Origin: Corallococcus macrosporus
GTDB taxonomy: Bacteria > Myxococcota > Myxococcia > Myxococcales > Myxococcaceae
NCBI RefSeq assembly: GCF_017302985.1
Contig: NZ_JAFIMU010000013.1
Span: 124,001 to 188,000 of the forward strand
Length of the DNA stretch: 64,000 nt
Direction: 5' to 3'
The notes under the pieces were generated by a model that saw only the letters and a list, made by a program, of their open reading frames with translations, searched no databases and had not been told where the DNA came from. The translations under genes and the position numbers were made by a program. Below are positions 44,995-53,131 of the stretch, one piece after another (position 1 is the first letter of the stretch; every line of letters starts with the position of its first letter).

Positions 44995-45773
44995 CCGTGG
45001 ACCTGCGGGTCGCCTCGTACAACATCCTGGCGGACGCCTACGTCAAGCCGGAGTGGTTCCCGCACACGCCCGCGCACCTGCTCAGGCCGCGAAGCCGTCA
45101 TGCGTTGCTGGCCTGCCGCATCCTGGAGCTGGACGCGGACATCGTCTGTCTTCAGGAGGTGGAGCCCGACAGCTTCGCCGCGCTCCAGGAGGCGCTGACG
45201 CCGCGCGGGTACACAGGGGTGATGGCCCAGAAGCAGCAAGGCCGCCCCGATGGCTGCGCGGTGTTCCACCGCCTGGAGCGGAGCACCGGCCACCGGGTCC
45301 ATCACTTCAGCGACCGGCTGGAGGACGGGCGCATCTCCGGACATCTGGCGCTGGTCGTGGACTTCGACATCGGCGGGGAGCGGCTGCGCGTGGCCTGCAC
45401 GCACCTGCGCTGGGACCGGCCCGACCGGCCGGTGGAGCAGCACCAGGGCATGCAGCAGGCCACCGAGCTGATCCACGAATTGATCCGGAAGGATCCGAAC
45501 GCCTCGTGGGTCGTGTGCGGCGACTTCAACGCCCGGCCCGGGGAGCCGCTGGTCCGGGCGTTCGAAGCGGCCGGGCTGCTCGACGCCTACGCGGGCCAGC
45601 ATCAGCCGACCTGCAACGCGAACGGCGAGCCCAAGGCCATCGACTTCCTCTTCCACTCCAGCGCGCTGCGAGCCCTGCCAGACCGGCTGACGACGCTGGA
45701 CGCGCGGACGCCGATGCCTTCGGAGCAGGAGCCCTCTGACCACCTGCCGATCGCCGCGCGGCTGATGCGCTAG
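44991..45773 (+). CDS. Endonuclease/exonuclease/phosphatase (EEP) family hydrolase, CCR4-like
   Basis: 260 residues. All EEP motifs are present: ASYNILAD (Asn11), CLQEVE (Glu56), CTHLRWD (His138), CGDFNARP (Asp178, Asn180), and SDHLPI (Asp250, His251). The NILAD start and pattern LQEVE resemble CCR4/nocturnin-type members that cleave phosphodiesters in RNA or small nucleotides using Mg2+. No signal peptide, so cytoplasmic. Coupled to the upstream DUF1444-like gene by a 4-bp overlap. It ends 5 bp before the convergent lipoprotein gene. Confidence 0.85.
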   Translation: MTVDLRVASYNILADAYVKPEWFPHTPAHLLRPRSRHALLACRILELDADIVCLQEVEPDSFAALQEALTPRGYTGVMAQKQQGRPDGCAVFHRLERSTGHRVHHFSDRLEDGRISGHLALVVDFDIGGERLRVACTHLRWDRPDRPVEQHQGMQQATELIHELIRKDPNASWVVCGDFNARPGEPLVRAFEAAGLLDAYAGQHQPTCNANGEPKAIDFLFHSSALRALPDRLTTLDARTPMPSEQEPSDHLPIAARLMR

Positions 45774-45778
45774 CGGGA

Positions 45779-46348
45779 CTACGGCGCCGGTGTGGCTTCG
45801 GGTTCCTTCATGGACTCCCGCGCGCGCTGTCGCTCCTCGCGCAGCTTCGCGACCAGCGCTTGCGCCTTCGGCTTCTGCGTCTCGTCCAGGAGCGCTTCGA
45901 CGTCGCGGTAGGCCGCCATCTCGTTCTCCTCCATCGCCTGGAACAGGGCCTGCTGCCGCGTCTGGTCCTCTTCGCTCAGGGGCCCGCGAGGCCGGGCGGC
46001 GGACCTGTAGGCGGGCCGGCCTCCCAGGCCCACGGGGGCGTTCCTGTTGCCCACCCCGGGCCCGCGCGGGGGGCCCTCGCCTGGGGCCGGTTCGGGGTGC
46101 CAGACCAGCCGGAGCTGCTCACGGTAGGGCCGGTTGGTCACGTCGAGCGCCTCCTGCCGCTGGCCCACCTGGATCAACTGGTCGGTGGTGAGCGCCAGCT
46201 CCGCGTGCTGCTCGAGCAGCAGCGCGAGCGGCGATTGGAAGAGAACCGAGGGGGGCTGGCGCGCCGGGCGTTCCGCCGGGGAGGACGAAGCGCAGGCGGT
46301 GAACAGGCCCACCAGCAACAACCAGGGCACGAGATGGCGCGGCGACAT
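45779..46348 (-). CDS. LTXXQ (Spy/CpxP-like) periplasmic lipoprotein
   Basis: 189 residues. A perfect GGAGG site precedes the ATG. Lipoprotein signal with lipobox FTAC (Cys19). The mature part is helical, beginning LLLEQHAELALTTDQLIQVGQ with an LTxxQ motif, then a Gly/Pro/Arg-rich loop. A second helical stretch (RQQALFQAMEENEMAAYRDVEALLDETQKPKAQ, split by turns) follows. This is the layout of Spy/CpxP-type proteins, which act as small chaperones or metal-stress sensors in the periplasm. Its role here is inferred. Confidence 0.7.
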   Translation of the reverse strand: MSPRHLVPWLLLVGLFTACASSSPAERPARQPPSVLFQSPLALLLEQHAELALTTDQLIQVGQRQEALDVTNRPYREQLRLVWHPEPAPGEGPPRGPGVGNRNAPVGLGGRPAYRSAARPRGPLSEEDQTRQQALFQAMEENEMAAYRDVEALLDETQKPKAQALVAKLREERQRARESMKEPEATPAP

Positions 46349-46478
46349 CGGACCTCCATGAGGCGTGTGTCTTCGCTCTCTATTCCGAACGTCCGCCGGA
46401 ATGAAGGCACTGCTGGAGTGGAGGCGCCGCGCGGCATCTGCTCAAGTGCCGTCCGCTCACTTCCCCGGGAGGAAACGG

Positions 46479-47306
46479 ATGGACGGCACGTACAAGTCAC
46501 TGCGCATCGAGAAGGCCGACGGCATCGCCGAGCTGGTGCTCACCGGCCCGGGCAAGGGCAACGCCATGGGCCCCGACTTCTGGCGCGAGATGCCCGAGGC
46601 GCTCCGCTTGCTGGACGCCGACGACGCCGTGCGCGTGGTGCTGGTGCGCGGCGAGGGCAGCCACTTCACCTACGGCCTGGACCTGATGGGGATGATGGAG
46701 TCCCTGGGGCCGCTGCTCACGTCGGAGAGCAACCTGGCGAAGGAGCGCAGCCAGCTGCTCAAGCTGATTGGAGAGATGCAGCAGGCCACGGAAGGCGTGG
46801 CCCGGTGCAAGAAGCCCGTCATCGCCGCGGTGCATGGCTGGTGCATCGGCGGAGGCATGGACCTCATCGCCGCGTGTGACTTCCGGTACTGCTCGCAGGA
46901 GGCGAAGTTCTCCCTGCGCGAGGTGAAGGTCGGCATCGTCGCGGACCTGGGCGCGCTCCAGCGGCTGCCGCGCATCATCGGCGAGGGGAACACGCGCGAG
47001 CTGGCGTACACCGGCGGCGACGTGGACGCGGCGCGAGCGCTGCGCATGGGCCTGGTCAACGAGGTCTTCCCCTCCCCCGAAGCCCTGCTCACGGAGGCCC
47101 GAGCGACGGCGCGGCGCATCGCCGACAATCCGCCGCTCGTCATCCAGGGCGCCAAGCAGGTGATGGAGTACTGCGCGGACAAGTCCATCGCGGACGGCCT
47201 GCGCTACGTGGCGGTGTGGAACTCCGCCTTCCTCCAGTCGCATGACCTGACGGAGGCCTTCTCCGCCTTCGCCGAGCGCCGGCCGCCCAAGTTCGAGGGG
47301 CGCTGA
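46479..47306 (+). CDS. Enoyl-CoA hydratase/isomerase family, dienoyl-CoA isomerase-like
   Basis: 275 residues. GGGAGGAAACGG ribosome site. Crotonase fold with CoA-binding RGEGSHFTYGLDL and HGWCIGGGMDLIAACDF. The acidic residues Asp128, Glu148 and Asp156 are spaced 20 and 8 apart, exactly as Asp176/Glu196/Asp204 in rat delta3,5-delta2,4-dienoyl-CoA isomerase. The local phrases FSLREVKVGIVADLG and LQRLPRIIG also fit. This enzyme helps degrade unsaturated fatty acids with odd-numbered double bonds. A plain hydratase would instead carry two Glu. Cytoplasmic. Divergent from the LTXXQ gene with 130 bp between them. Confidence 0.88.
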   Translation: MDGTYKSLRIEKADGIAELVLTGPGKGNAMGPDFWREMPEALRLLDADDAVRVVLVRGEGSHFTYGLDLMGMMESLGPLLTSESNLAKERSQLLKLIGEMQQATEGVARCKKPVIAAVHGWCIGGGMDLIAACDFRYCSQEAKFSLREVKVGIVADLGALQRLPRIIGEGNTRELAYTGGDVDAARALRMGLVNEVFPSPEALLTEARATARRIADNPPLVIQGAKQVMEYCADKSIADGLRYVAVWNSAFLQSHDLTEAFSAFAERRPPKFEGR

Positions 47307-47311
47307 CCGCC

Positions 47312-48325
47312 TTACGCGGCCACGGCCTCGGTGATGCTGAGCGCGGCCGGCGTGGGGATGACGCGGGAGAGCCGCAAGCCCGCCTGCGCGAAGAGCTTGC
47401 GGAAGTCGGCCTCGGTGCGCTCCCGGCCGCCGGGCAGCGAGGCCAGCATCATCACGTCCAGCACCTTGCCTCCGTGCGGCGCGCTTCCGGGCGGGATGAC
47501 GGTGTCCACCACCAGCACCCTGCCCCCGTCCGCCATCGCGCGGCGGCAGTGGCGCAGGATGTCCACGCAGACCGCGTCGCTCCAGTCGTGGAGGATGCGC
47601 TTGAGGACATACGTGTCCGCGCCCGAAGGCACTGTCTGGAAGAAGTCCCCGTCCACCAGCTCGCAGCGCTCGGACAGCCCCGCGGACGCGATGCGCGCCT
47701 CGTCCAGGACGTGCCGGTGGTCGAAGAGCACGCCCCGGAGCGACGGTGAGGCCTTGAGCACTTCGATGAGGAAGCCGCCGTGGCCGCCGCCCACGTCCAC
47801 CACCTGCCGGCAGGCGCTGAAGTCATAGCTCTGTGCGATGGAGGCGTTCTCCAGGTCCGACAGGCTGGACATGCCCCGGTGGAAGGTGGCGCCCGCCGCC
47901 GCGTTGCTCGTGAGGTGGTCGAAGAAGGTCTTGCCGAAGATGCGCTCGAACGCGTTCGTCCCCGTCCGCACCGTCTGCGTGAGCGCTCCGGTGGGCGCCC
48001 AGAAGATGTCCTGCGTGAGCATCAACACCGCGCTGCGCAGGGAGCCGGGGACCTGCGAGCGCAGCAGGTCGGAGGCGGGGGTGAGCGCGAAGTTCCCGTC
48101 GGCGTCCTCGGAGAACACGCCCTCGCTCGCCAGCAGCCGCATCACCCGGTACAGCGACGCTGGGTCCGCGCCCACGTCCTCCGCGAGCCGGGCCGCGCTC
48201 TTCGGCCCCTGCTCCAGGTGGTCCGCGACACCCAGCTCCGCCGCCGTGGCCAGCGCGCCGGAGAGGATGAAACCAAAGCCAATATCGACGATGCGCTGCG
48301 CCGGATGCACGGACGGAGGGGTCAT
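47312..48325 (-). CDS. SAM-dependent O-methyltransferase (OMT family 2-like)
   Basis: 337 residues. N-terminal winged-helix dimerisation domain (about 10-90; AATAAELGVADHL, SLYRVMRLLASEGVF). SAM motif VVDVGGGHGGFLIEVL at about 175-190, and catalytic base His247 in ILHDWSD. C-terminal LPGGRERTEADF. The family transfers methyl groups to hydroxyls of aromatic or polyketide-type small molecules. It ends 5 bp after the convergent isomerase gene. Paralogue of 48415-49440, from which it diverges with only 89 bp between starts. Confidence 0.86.
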   Translation of the reverse strand: MTPPSVHPAQRIVDIGFGFILSGALATAAELGVADHLEQGPKSAARLAEDVGADPASLYRVMRLLASEGVFSEDADGNFALTPASDLLRSQVPGSLRSAVLMLTQDIFWAPTGALTQTVRTGTNAFERIFGKTFFDHLTSNAAAGATFHRGMSSLSDLENASIAQSYDFSACRQVVDVGGGHGGFLIEVLKASPSLRGVLFDHRHVLDEARIASAGLSERCELVDGDFFQTVPSGADTYVLKRILHDWSDAVCVDILRHCRRAMADGGRVLVVDTVIPPGSAPHGGKVLDVMMLASLPGGRERTEADFRKLFAQAGLRLSRVIPTPAALSITEAVAA

Positions 48326-48414
48326 GCTCCGGTCGTACTCCCGGTCAAATCCAGACGTCAACCCACCGCAGGAAAGGCGGCACCCGCTGCATGGGACGGG
48401 ATTAAACTCGTGCC

Positions 48415-49440
48415 ATGAAGAACACGCCCGACACGACTCCATTCGCCGCGCTGCAGCTCCACGCGGCCATCACCAGTTACTGGCGCACCCAGGTCATCGG
48501 CACCGTGGCGCGTCTGGGGATCGCGGACCTGCTCTCGCAAGGTCCCCGCGACAGTGATTCGCTGGCGGCCGAGCTCGGCGTGCACCCCGGCGCCCTCTTC
48601 CGGCTGCTGCGCGGCGGCCTCACCGTCGGCATCCTCGAGTCCACCTCCGAGCGGACCTTCGCGCTGACGCCGATGGGCGAAGGGCTGCGCTCGAACGTCC
48701 CGGGTTCGCTCAGGGAAATGGCCATCACCCAGGCCGCCCCGGCGCACTGGCTGCCCTGGGGTCTGCTGACCGAAGCCATCCGCACGGGGAAGTCCCCGGT
48801 GCAGGCCGCCCTCGGCTCGGACGTCTGGGGGCACTTCGCTCGCAATCCTGAAGAGGCGGCCTACTTCGCGCAGGCCATGGGCAACCTGTCCGCCCTGGTG
48901 GCCAGCGAGGTGACGCAGCACATCGACTTCTCCCGCTTCGCCCGCGTGGCGGACATCGGCGGAAGCCACGGCGATCTGCTCGCGCACGTGCTGACCGCCC
49001 AGCCCTCCTGCCAGGGCATCCTCTTCGACCTGCCCCAGGTCTCCGAGGCCGCGAAGACGGCGCTGGAGTCCAAAGGCCTCACGAGCCGCGTGGACGTGGT
49101 GGGAGGGAGCTTCTTCGAGCCCGGCATTCCGCCCGCCGACGCCTACCTGCTCAAGCACATCCTCCATGACTGGGAGGACGACGCCTCCCTCAACATCCTG
49201 CGCCGGCTCCACGAGGCGGCGCCCTCCAGCGCCCGGCTCTTCGTGCTGGAGCTGGTCATCCCCGACAACCGGACGCCGGATCCGATGCACCTCATCGACC
49301 TCAACATGCTGGTGGTCGCCGACGGGCGCGAGCGCACCACGGACGAGTTCCGCGCGCTGCTCACCGCGACCTCCTGGAAGGTGGAGCGCATCACCCCCAC
49401 CCGGAGCGGGGTCAGCATCATCGAAGCCGTGAAGGCCTGA
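48415..49440 (+). CDS. SAM-dependent O-methyltransferase, divergent paralogue
   Basis: 341 residues with the same architecture as the divergent neighbour: dimerisation/winged helix (IGTVARLGIADLL, LFRLLRGGLTVGIL), SAM motif RVADIGGSHGDLLAHVL at about 177-193, base His251 in ILHDWEDD, and ADGRERTTDEFRALL near the C-terminus. Enough identity remains for an old duplication. The two share one 89-bp control region and may modify the same or successive positions of one metabolite, which is inference. No biosynthetic core gene (PKS/NRPS) is in view. Confidence 0.87.
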   Translation: MKNTPDTTPFAALQLHAAITSYWRTQVIGTVARLGIADLLSQGPRDSDSLAAELGVHPGALFRLLRGGLTVGILESTSERTFALTPMGEGLRSNVPGSLREMAITQAAPAHWLPWGLLTEAIRTGKSPVQAALGSDVWGHFARNPEEAAYFAQAMGNLSALVASEVTQHIDFSRFARVADIGGSHGDLLAHVLTAQPSCQGILFDLPQVSEAAKTALESKGLTSRVDVVGGSFFEPGIPPADAYLLKHILHDWEDDASLNILRRLHEAAPSSARLFVLELVIPDNRTPDPMHLIDLNMLVVADGRERTTDEFRALLTATSWKVERITPTRSGVSIIEAVKA

Positions 49441-49542
49441 GCGCTCTGCCGGCAAAGATTTAACTCGGCTTAACTCCACCGGAAAACGGACGGACTCGAT
49501 ACTGGCTTCATCGGGGCCCTGGGGGGCCCAGAGGGGGAAGCC

Positions 49543-50871
49543 ATGTCACGCATCCAGAACAATCCGTTTTCATTCTTCACGCCGTCGGCCGCCACGGGGG
49601 GCGCGCCGAGCACGGCGCCTCAGTGCCCGCCGCCGCCACCGCCCGCGCCTCCGCGCAACGTCGTGCGCGACGCCTTCGAGAGCGCGGTGAACGGTGATGC
49701 GATGCGGTGGCTGCAGGGGGTGGCGAAGCAGGTGACCGTGCCCCGGCAGGCCCCCGTCCCGGCGGCGCCCCAGCCGACGGGCGGCCCGCCGTCACTGACC
49801 GACGCCACGGGCGTGGGCGACGTCATCGCCAACCAGACCGACAAGGCCGCGGAGGGCCCTGTCACGCGCCTGCAGAAGTTCCTCGAGGGCGCGGGCTACC
49901 TGGACATGGGAAACGCCACCTACGGCACGTTCGGGCCCAAGTCCCAGAAGGCCCTCAAGGAGTTCCAGACCGCGGAGGGCATCACCCCCGCGGACGGCAA
50001 GATGAGCCCGGCCACGGTGGCCGCCATGCAGCGCCCGCAGTACCCGGCCACGGACCCCACGATGGGCGTCCTGGCGGAGGCCTACGCGCCACAACTGGGG
50101 CGGCCCATGAGCCCGCTGGAGCCGGGCAAGGATGGCGCGATGGTGCAGCGCTTCGAGCGCGGCACCCTCACGCGCATGCCGGACGGCGAGGTGCGGGTGC
50201 AGGACCTGTCCGGCAAGAACCTGGTGCCCCCCACGCCCCCGAGCACCGTCTCGACGCTGGAGGAGGCGAAGGCCCTCCACGTCGCCCAGTGGGGCAAGAC
50301 CGGCTACACGGACTTCAACGACGCCAGCGAGTACTACGGCGGCAACGACTGCGGGCCGACCTCGGTGCTCATCGCGGCGACGGCCGTGGGCGCGATGGAG
50401 CACCCGGACGCGGCCGGAGCGGGCGAGGCCATTGACGGCGTGCGGGACAACATCCTCGACTACAACTCCAAGACGTCCACGAAGATGACCGTGGATCAGG
50501 TCGCCGAGGGCGTGACGGATGCAGGCGCCGTGGCCACGCTCGTGCGCAAGAACCACGTCGACGTGGCGGCCGTGGACGACGCGCTCGCGCGCGGACACCC
50601 CGTCATCCTCGGAGGCAATCCCTTCGGCTACGACCCCGAGCACCAGGCCTGGGGCCCCACGGCGAGCGCCGCGGACAACTACCTGATGGACCACAACTTC
50701 GGGGGGCACTGGGTGACCGTGACGGGCATGACGGAGTCCGGCAACTACATCGTCAATGATCCGCTCTGCCCCAAGGGCCCCATCGAAGTGACGCCGGAGC
50801 AGATGGCCGAGTACGTGGACGGCAACCTCGGCATGGTGGAGGTGAGCCCCAAGCCCGTGCCCGTGTCGTGA
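49543..50871 (+). CDS. Peptidoglycan-binding plus C39-like cysteine peptidase protein
   Basis: 442 residues without a Sec signal. Residues ~1-40 are Pro-rich (CPPPPPPAPPRN). A PG_binding_1 domain spans about 105-165 (VTRLQKFLEGAGYLD, YGTFGPKSQKALKEFQ). The C-terminal ~190 residues carry a C39-like papain fold: Cys270 in GGNDCGPTSVLIAAT, His389 in FGGHWVTVTGM, Asn405/Asp406 in YIVNDPLCPKGP. The combination suggests a wall-targeted peptidase or amidase. Lack of a signal peptide means either a non-classical export route (for example a type VI or contractile system) or lysis release. Ribosome site AGAGGGGGA. Convergent with the EEP gene at 50890 (18-bp gap). Confidence 0.78.
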   Translation: MSRIQNNPFSFFTPSAATGGAPSTAPQCPPPPPPAPPRNVVRDAFESAVNGDAMRWLQGVAKQVTVPRQAPVPAAPQPTGGPPSLTDATGVGDVIANQTDKAAEGPVTRLQKFLEGAGYLDMGNATYGTFGPKSQKALKEFQTAEGITPADGKMSPATVAAMQRPQYPATDPTMGVLAEAYAPQLGRPMSPLEPGKDGAMVQRFERGTLTRMPDGEVRVQDLSGKNLVPPTPPSTVSTLEEAKALHVAQWGKTGYTDFNDASEYYGGNDCGPTSVLIAATAVGAMEHPDAAGAGEAIDGVRDNILDYNSKTSTKMTVDQVAEGVTDAGAVATLVRKNHVDVAAVDDALARGHPVILGGNPFGYDPEHQAWGPTASAADNYLMDHNFGGHWVTVTGMTESGNYIVNDPLCPKGPIEVTPEQMAEYVDGNLGMVEVSPKPVPVS

Positions 50872-50889
50872 GGCGATGACGGACCGGGG

Positions 50890-51825
50890 TCAGTCCTCCT
50901 GGCCCTTCGGCCGGCGCACGGTGAACATGACGATGTTGTGATCCGAGCCGCCGGTCGGCCCTGCTCTGACGTTCGAGACCTGGCACCCGGCGGACATCGC
51001 GTAGTCGATCTTCCCGTGGCCATGGGACTCCACGCCGCCGTGGGTCTTCATGCCCGCCTGCTGGGCGATCCAGCCGGGGGAGAACTTCCCCTTCGTCGAC
51101 GCCGGCTCATTCCAGTCCCCGCCGATGAGCAATGCCTGGTCAGGGTTCCGCTCGAGCTGCCGCTTCGCGAAGGCGAGCAGCTTCTCGGAGAGCGACTTGT
51201 ACGTGCTCACCCGTTTCGGCGGCCCGATCATCTGACCCTTCGAGTTCCAGTCCACCGACGGCGGCTGGTGGGCCGACACCACCTTGAGCCAACCCGCGAG
51301 CTGGACCGCGGTGGCCGCGCGCGGAGGGGCGTGGCCGCCGCGCACGGTGTCCCAGCCGCCACCCTCGCCCTGGATGGACAGGGCCTGCTTCTCCATCAGG
51401 CCGTCCTTGACGAGGATGCCCGTCTCGCCGTGGTCCTTGGCGCCGGGGAAGGTCACCAGGTGGTAGCCGGGGATCTTCTCCAGGGCCTTGTGGTAGCCGT
51501 TGATCTCCTGGAGCTGGACGAAGTCCAGGTCATTGCTCTTGGCGAACTTGCCCAGCCACTGCTGCACGTCCTTGGGGTTGCGGTCGCGCTCGACGTTGTA
51601 GGTCGCGCCCTTGAGCTTGGACGGGGTCGCGTTCTTGCCGCCGCCGGCAAGCTGCTGGGTCTGGGCAACGGTGCCGCAGCCCCCACTGGTGATCTTGGCG
51701 TCGAAGCGGTCGTCAGCGGCACCCTTGAGGGAGCCCTGCGCCTTCAGGCGCTCCTCGGCCTTCTGAGCGCGGTTGCCGGTGGAGCCGGCGTGGAGGTGGG
51801 AGCGGTGGTTGGCTTGGGTGCGCAT
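50890..51825 (-). CDS. DNase I/EEP-fold protein without signal peptide
   Basis: 311 residues. EEP motifs: ATYNVERD (Asn77), VQLQEINGY (Glu107), VVSAHQPP (His186), IGGDWNEP (Asp237, Asn239), GGSDHNIVMFTV (Asp295, His296). The N-terminal ~70 residues are polar and low-complexity (HRSHLHAGSTGNRAQKAEE), typical of an extension used for delivery or partner binding. The fold is that of Mg2+ phosphodiesterases such as nucleases and cytolethal toxins. Substrate unknown. Together with 49543-50871 this makes two convergent, enzyme-bearing proteins lacking Sec signals. Confidence 0.78.
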   Translation of the reverse strand: MRTQANHRSHLHAGSTGNRAQKAEERLKAQGSLKGAADDRFDAKITSGGCGTVAQTQQLAGGGKNATPSKLKGATYNVERDRNPKDVQQWLGKFAKSNDLDFVQLQEINGYHKALEKIPGYHLVTFPGAKDHGETGILVKDGLMEKQALSIQGEGGGWDTVRGGHAPPRAATAVQLAGWLKVVSAHQPPSVDWNSKGQMIGPPKRVSTYKSLSEKLLAFAKRQLERNPDQALLIGGDWNEPASTKGKFSPGWIAQQAGMKTHGGVESHGHGKIDYAMSAGCQVSNVRAGPTGGSDHNIVMFTVRRPKGQED

Positions 51826-51875
51826 GGTTTTCTCGATTCTCGTCCGCTGAGAACCGGAGTTGCGTCCATTCGGCC

Positions 51876-52403
51876 CTATCGCACCGCGTCAGGCGGCGGC
51901 TGCGGGATGGGGGCCCGCGCGCGGCGCCAGATCTCCACGAGGTTCCCGATGGCCAGCAGCACGAACACCCCGCCGCCCAGCATGGCGACGTGGTTCACGG
52001 GCTCGGTGCTCCCGCACTGGAGGCACGCCACGGCAGGGTCGTCCGGTTCGTAATGCACCGTCACCGGCTGGCCCCTCCGATACTGGCGGGACACCGCCTG
52101 CGCATCAAACGGTCCCCCGGTGCCTGTGCGGTCAAAGGCAAACGTGTCGGAGGTGTACGGGGTGCCCTGCACCGAGTAGGCGTACTTCACCACCGGGCGG
52201 TAGGTGTACTGATCCGCCGTGCGGTGGGCGTAGTACTCCGGGTCGTCGTCCCGCAGCGTCTTCTCCACGTACGAGTAGATCACCGTCCCGCGCACCGAGG
52301 GCCAGGTCTGGCTCGCGTGAGCGCGGAGCACGTTCTTGCCTCCGGCGACCGCCAGCACCACGCCGACTCCCATCAGGACCAGCATCACGAACAGTCGCAT
52401 CAT
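51876..52403 (-). CDS. DUF3592 membrane protein
   Basis: 175 residues from the ATG at 52403; a second ATG follows directly. An upstream TTG at 52418 is unlikely. N-terminal TM (LFVMLVLMGVGVVLAVAGG) and C-terminal TM (VAMLGGGVFVLLAIGNLVEIW) flank the DUF3592 beta-domain: WPSVRGTVIYSYVEK, YRPVVKYAYSVQGTPYTSDTF, YRRGQPVTVHYEPDDP. A GCQ-type Cys pair (ACLQCGS) lies before the second TM. Function unknown. Its paralogue is at 16677-17138. Confidence 0.82.
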   Translation of the reverse strand: MMRLFVMLVLMGVGVVLAVAGGKNVLRAHASQTWPSVRGTVIYSYVEKTLRDDDPEYYAHRTADQYTYRPVVKYAYSVQGTPYTSDTFAFDRTGTGGPFDAQAVSRQYRRGQPVTVHYEPDDPAVACLQCGSTEPVNHVAMLGGGVFVLLAIGNLVEIWRRARAPIPQPPPDAVR

Positions 52404-52439
52404 CGCACCGGTCTTCAAAGCCTCGCAGGCAGGGGAGGC

Positions 52440-53108
52440 TCACCGCTCGCAACTCAGCGCGACCGCGTGTGGGTTGTCCAGGGAGTCCTGCCAGAACGCC
52501 TGGCCATACTTCGCAATGCCTTCCGCGGAACACTCCGGGCGCGTCCAGGTGATGTTCCGGAAGCCTGCTTCGCGCAGGGCGTTCTCGTAGGTGGCCTGGC
52601 TCCAGTGGGAGAAGTGGATGGTGAAGGGCGTCTTCGTGTGCAGCTCCGCGGAGATGGGCTGTCCTTCCCGGGGGACTCCGGGAAGTCCAACATCGTGATG
52701 CCGTAGCGCGTGCTGTTGGGCCCCTTCGCGCTGAACCCCGGGTTGAAGGAATACGTGACGAAGCGGCCACCGGGCTTCAGGTGCGCGTGGATGCTCCGGC
52801 ACATGCGCAGCAGGTGTTCGGGCGAGTGCGCGTAGTGCAAGAGATAGATGGCCGTCACGCAATCAAAGACACCCAGCGGGGCCATGTCCGCCACGTCCGC
52901 CACGTGGTACTCGATGCCCAGTGGTTGGGCCGCCTCGTACTCCCGGGCGACGCGGACCATCTCTTCCGAGATGTCCACGCCGGCCACCCGCTGGGCGCCG
53001 CGCGCCTTGAGCTGCCGCGTGTACAGCCCGTCGCCACACGCCAGAGCGGACTGGAAGGACATCCCAGTCCGCCACCTTCACGCCAATCTGATCGTATTGC
53101 GCAGACAT
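52440..53108 (-). pseudogene. Broken class I methyltransferase gene
   Basis: Pieces of one methyltransferase lie in three frames. The N-terminus MSAQYDQIGVKVADWD starts at the ATG 53108. It is followed in another frame by LACGDGLYTRQLKARGA, VAGVDISEEMV, TAIYLLHYAHSPEHLL and HLKPGGRFVTYSF. The C-terminal part (PREGQPISAELHTKTPF, FSHWSQATYENALREAGF) is in a third frame. The break between the last two lies in the run cccggggg at 52667-52674, a one-base slip. The N-terminal junction lacks about 20-25 residues normally found before the SAM motif, so it is a deletion plus frameshift. A sequencing error could explain the homopolymer slip but not the deletion. Confidence 0.75.
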
Positions 53109-53131
53109 TCCGCACACCCTCTCCAGGCGAT

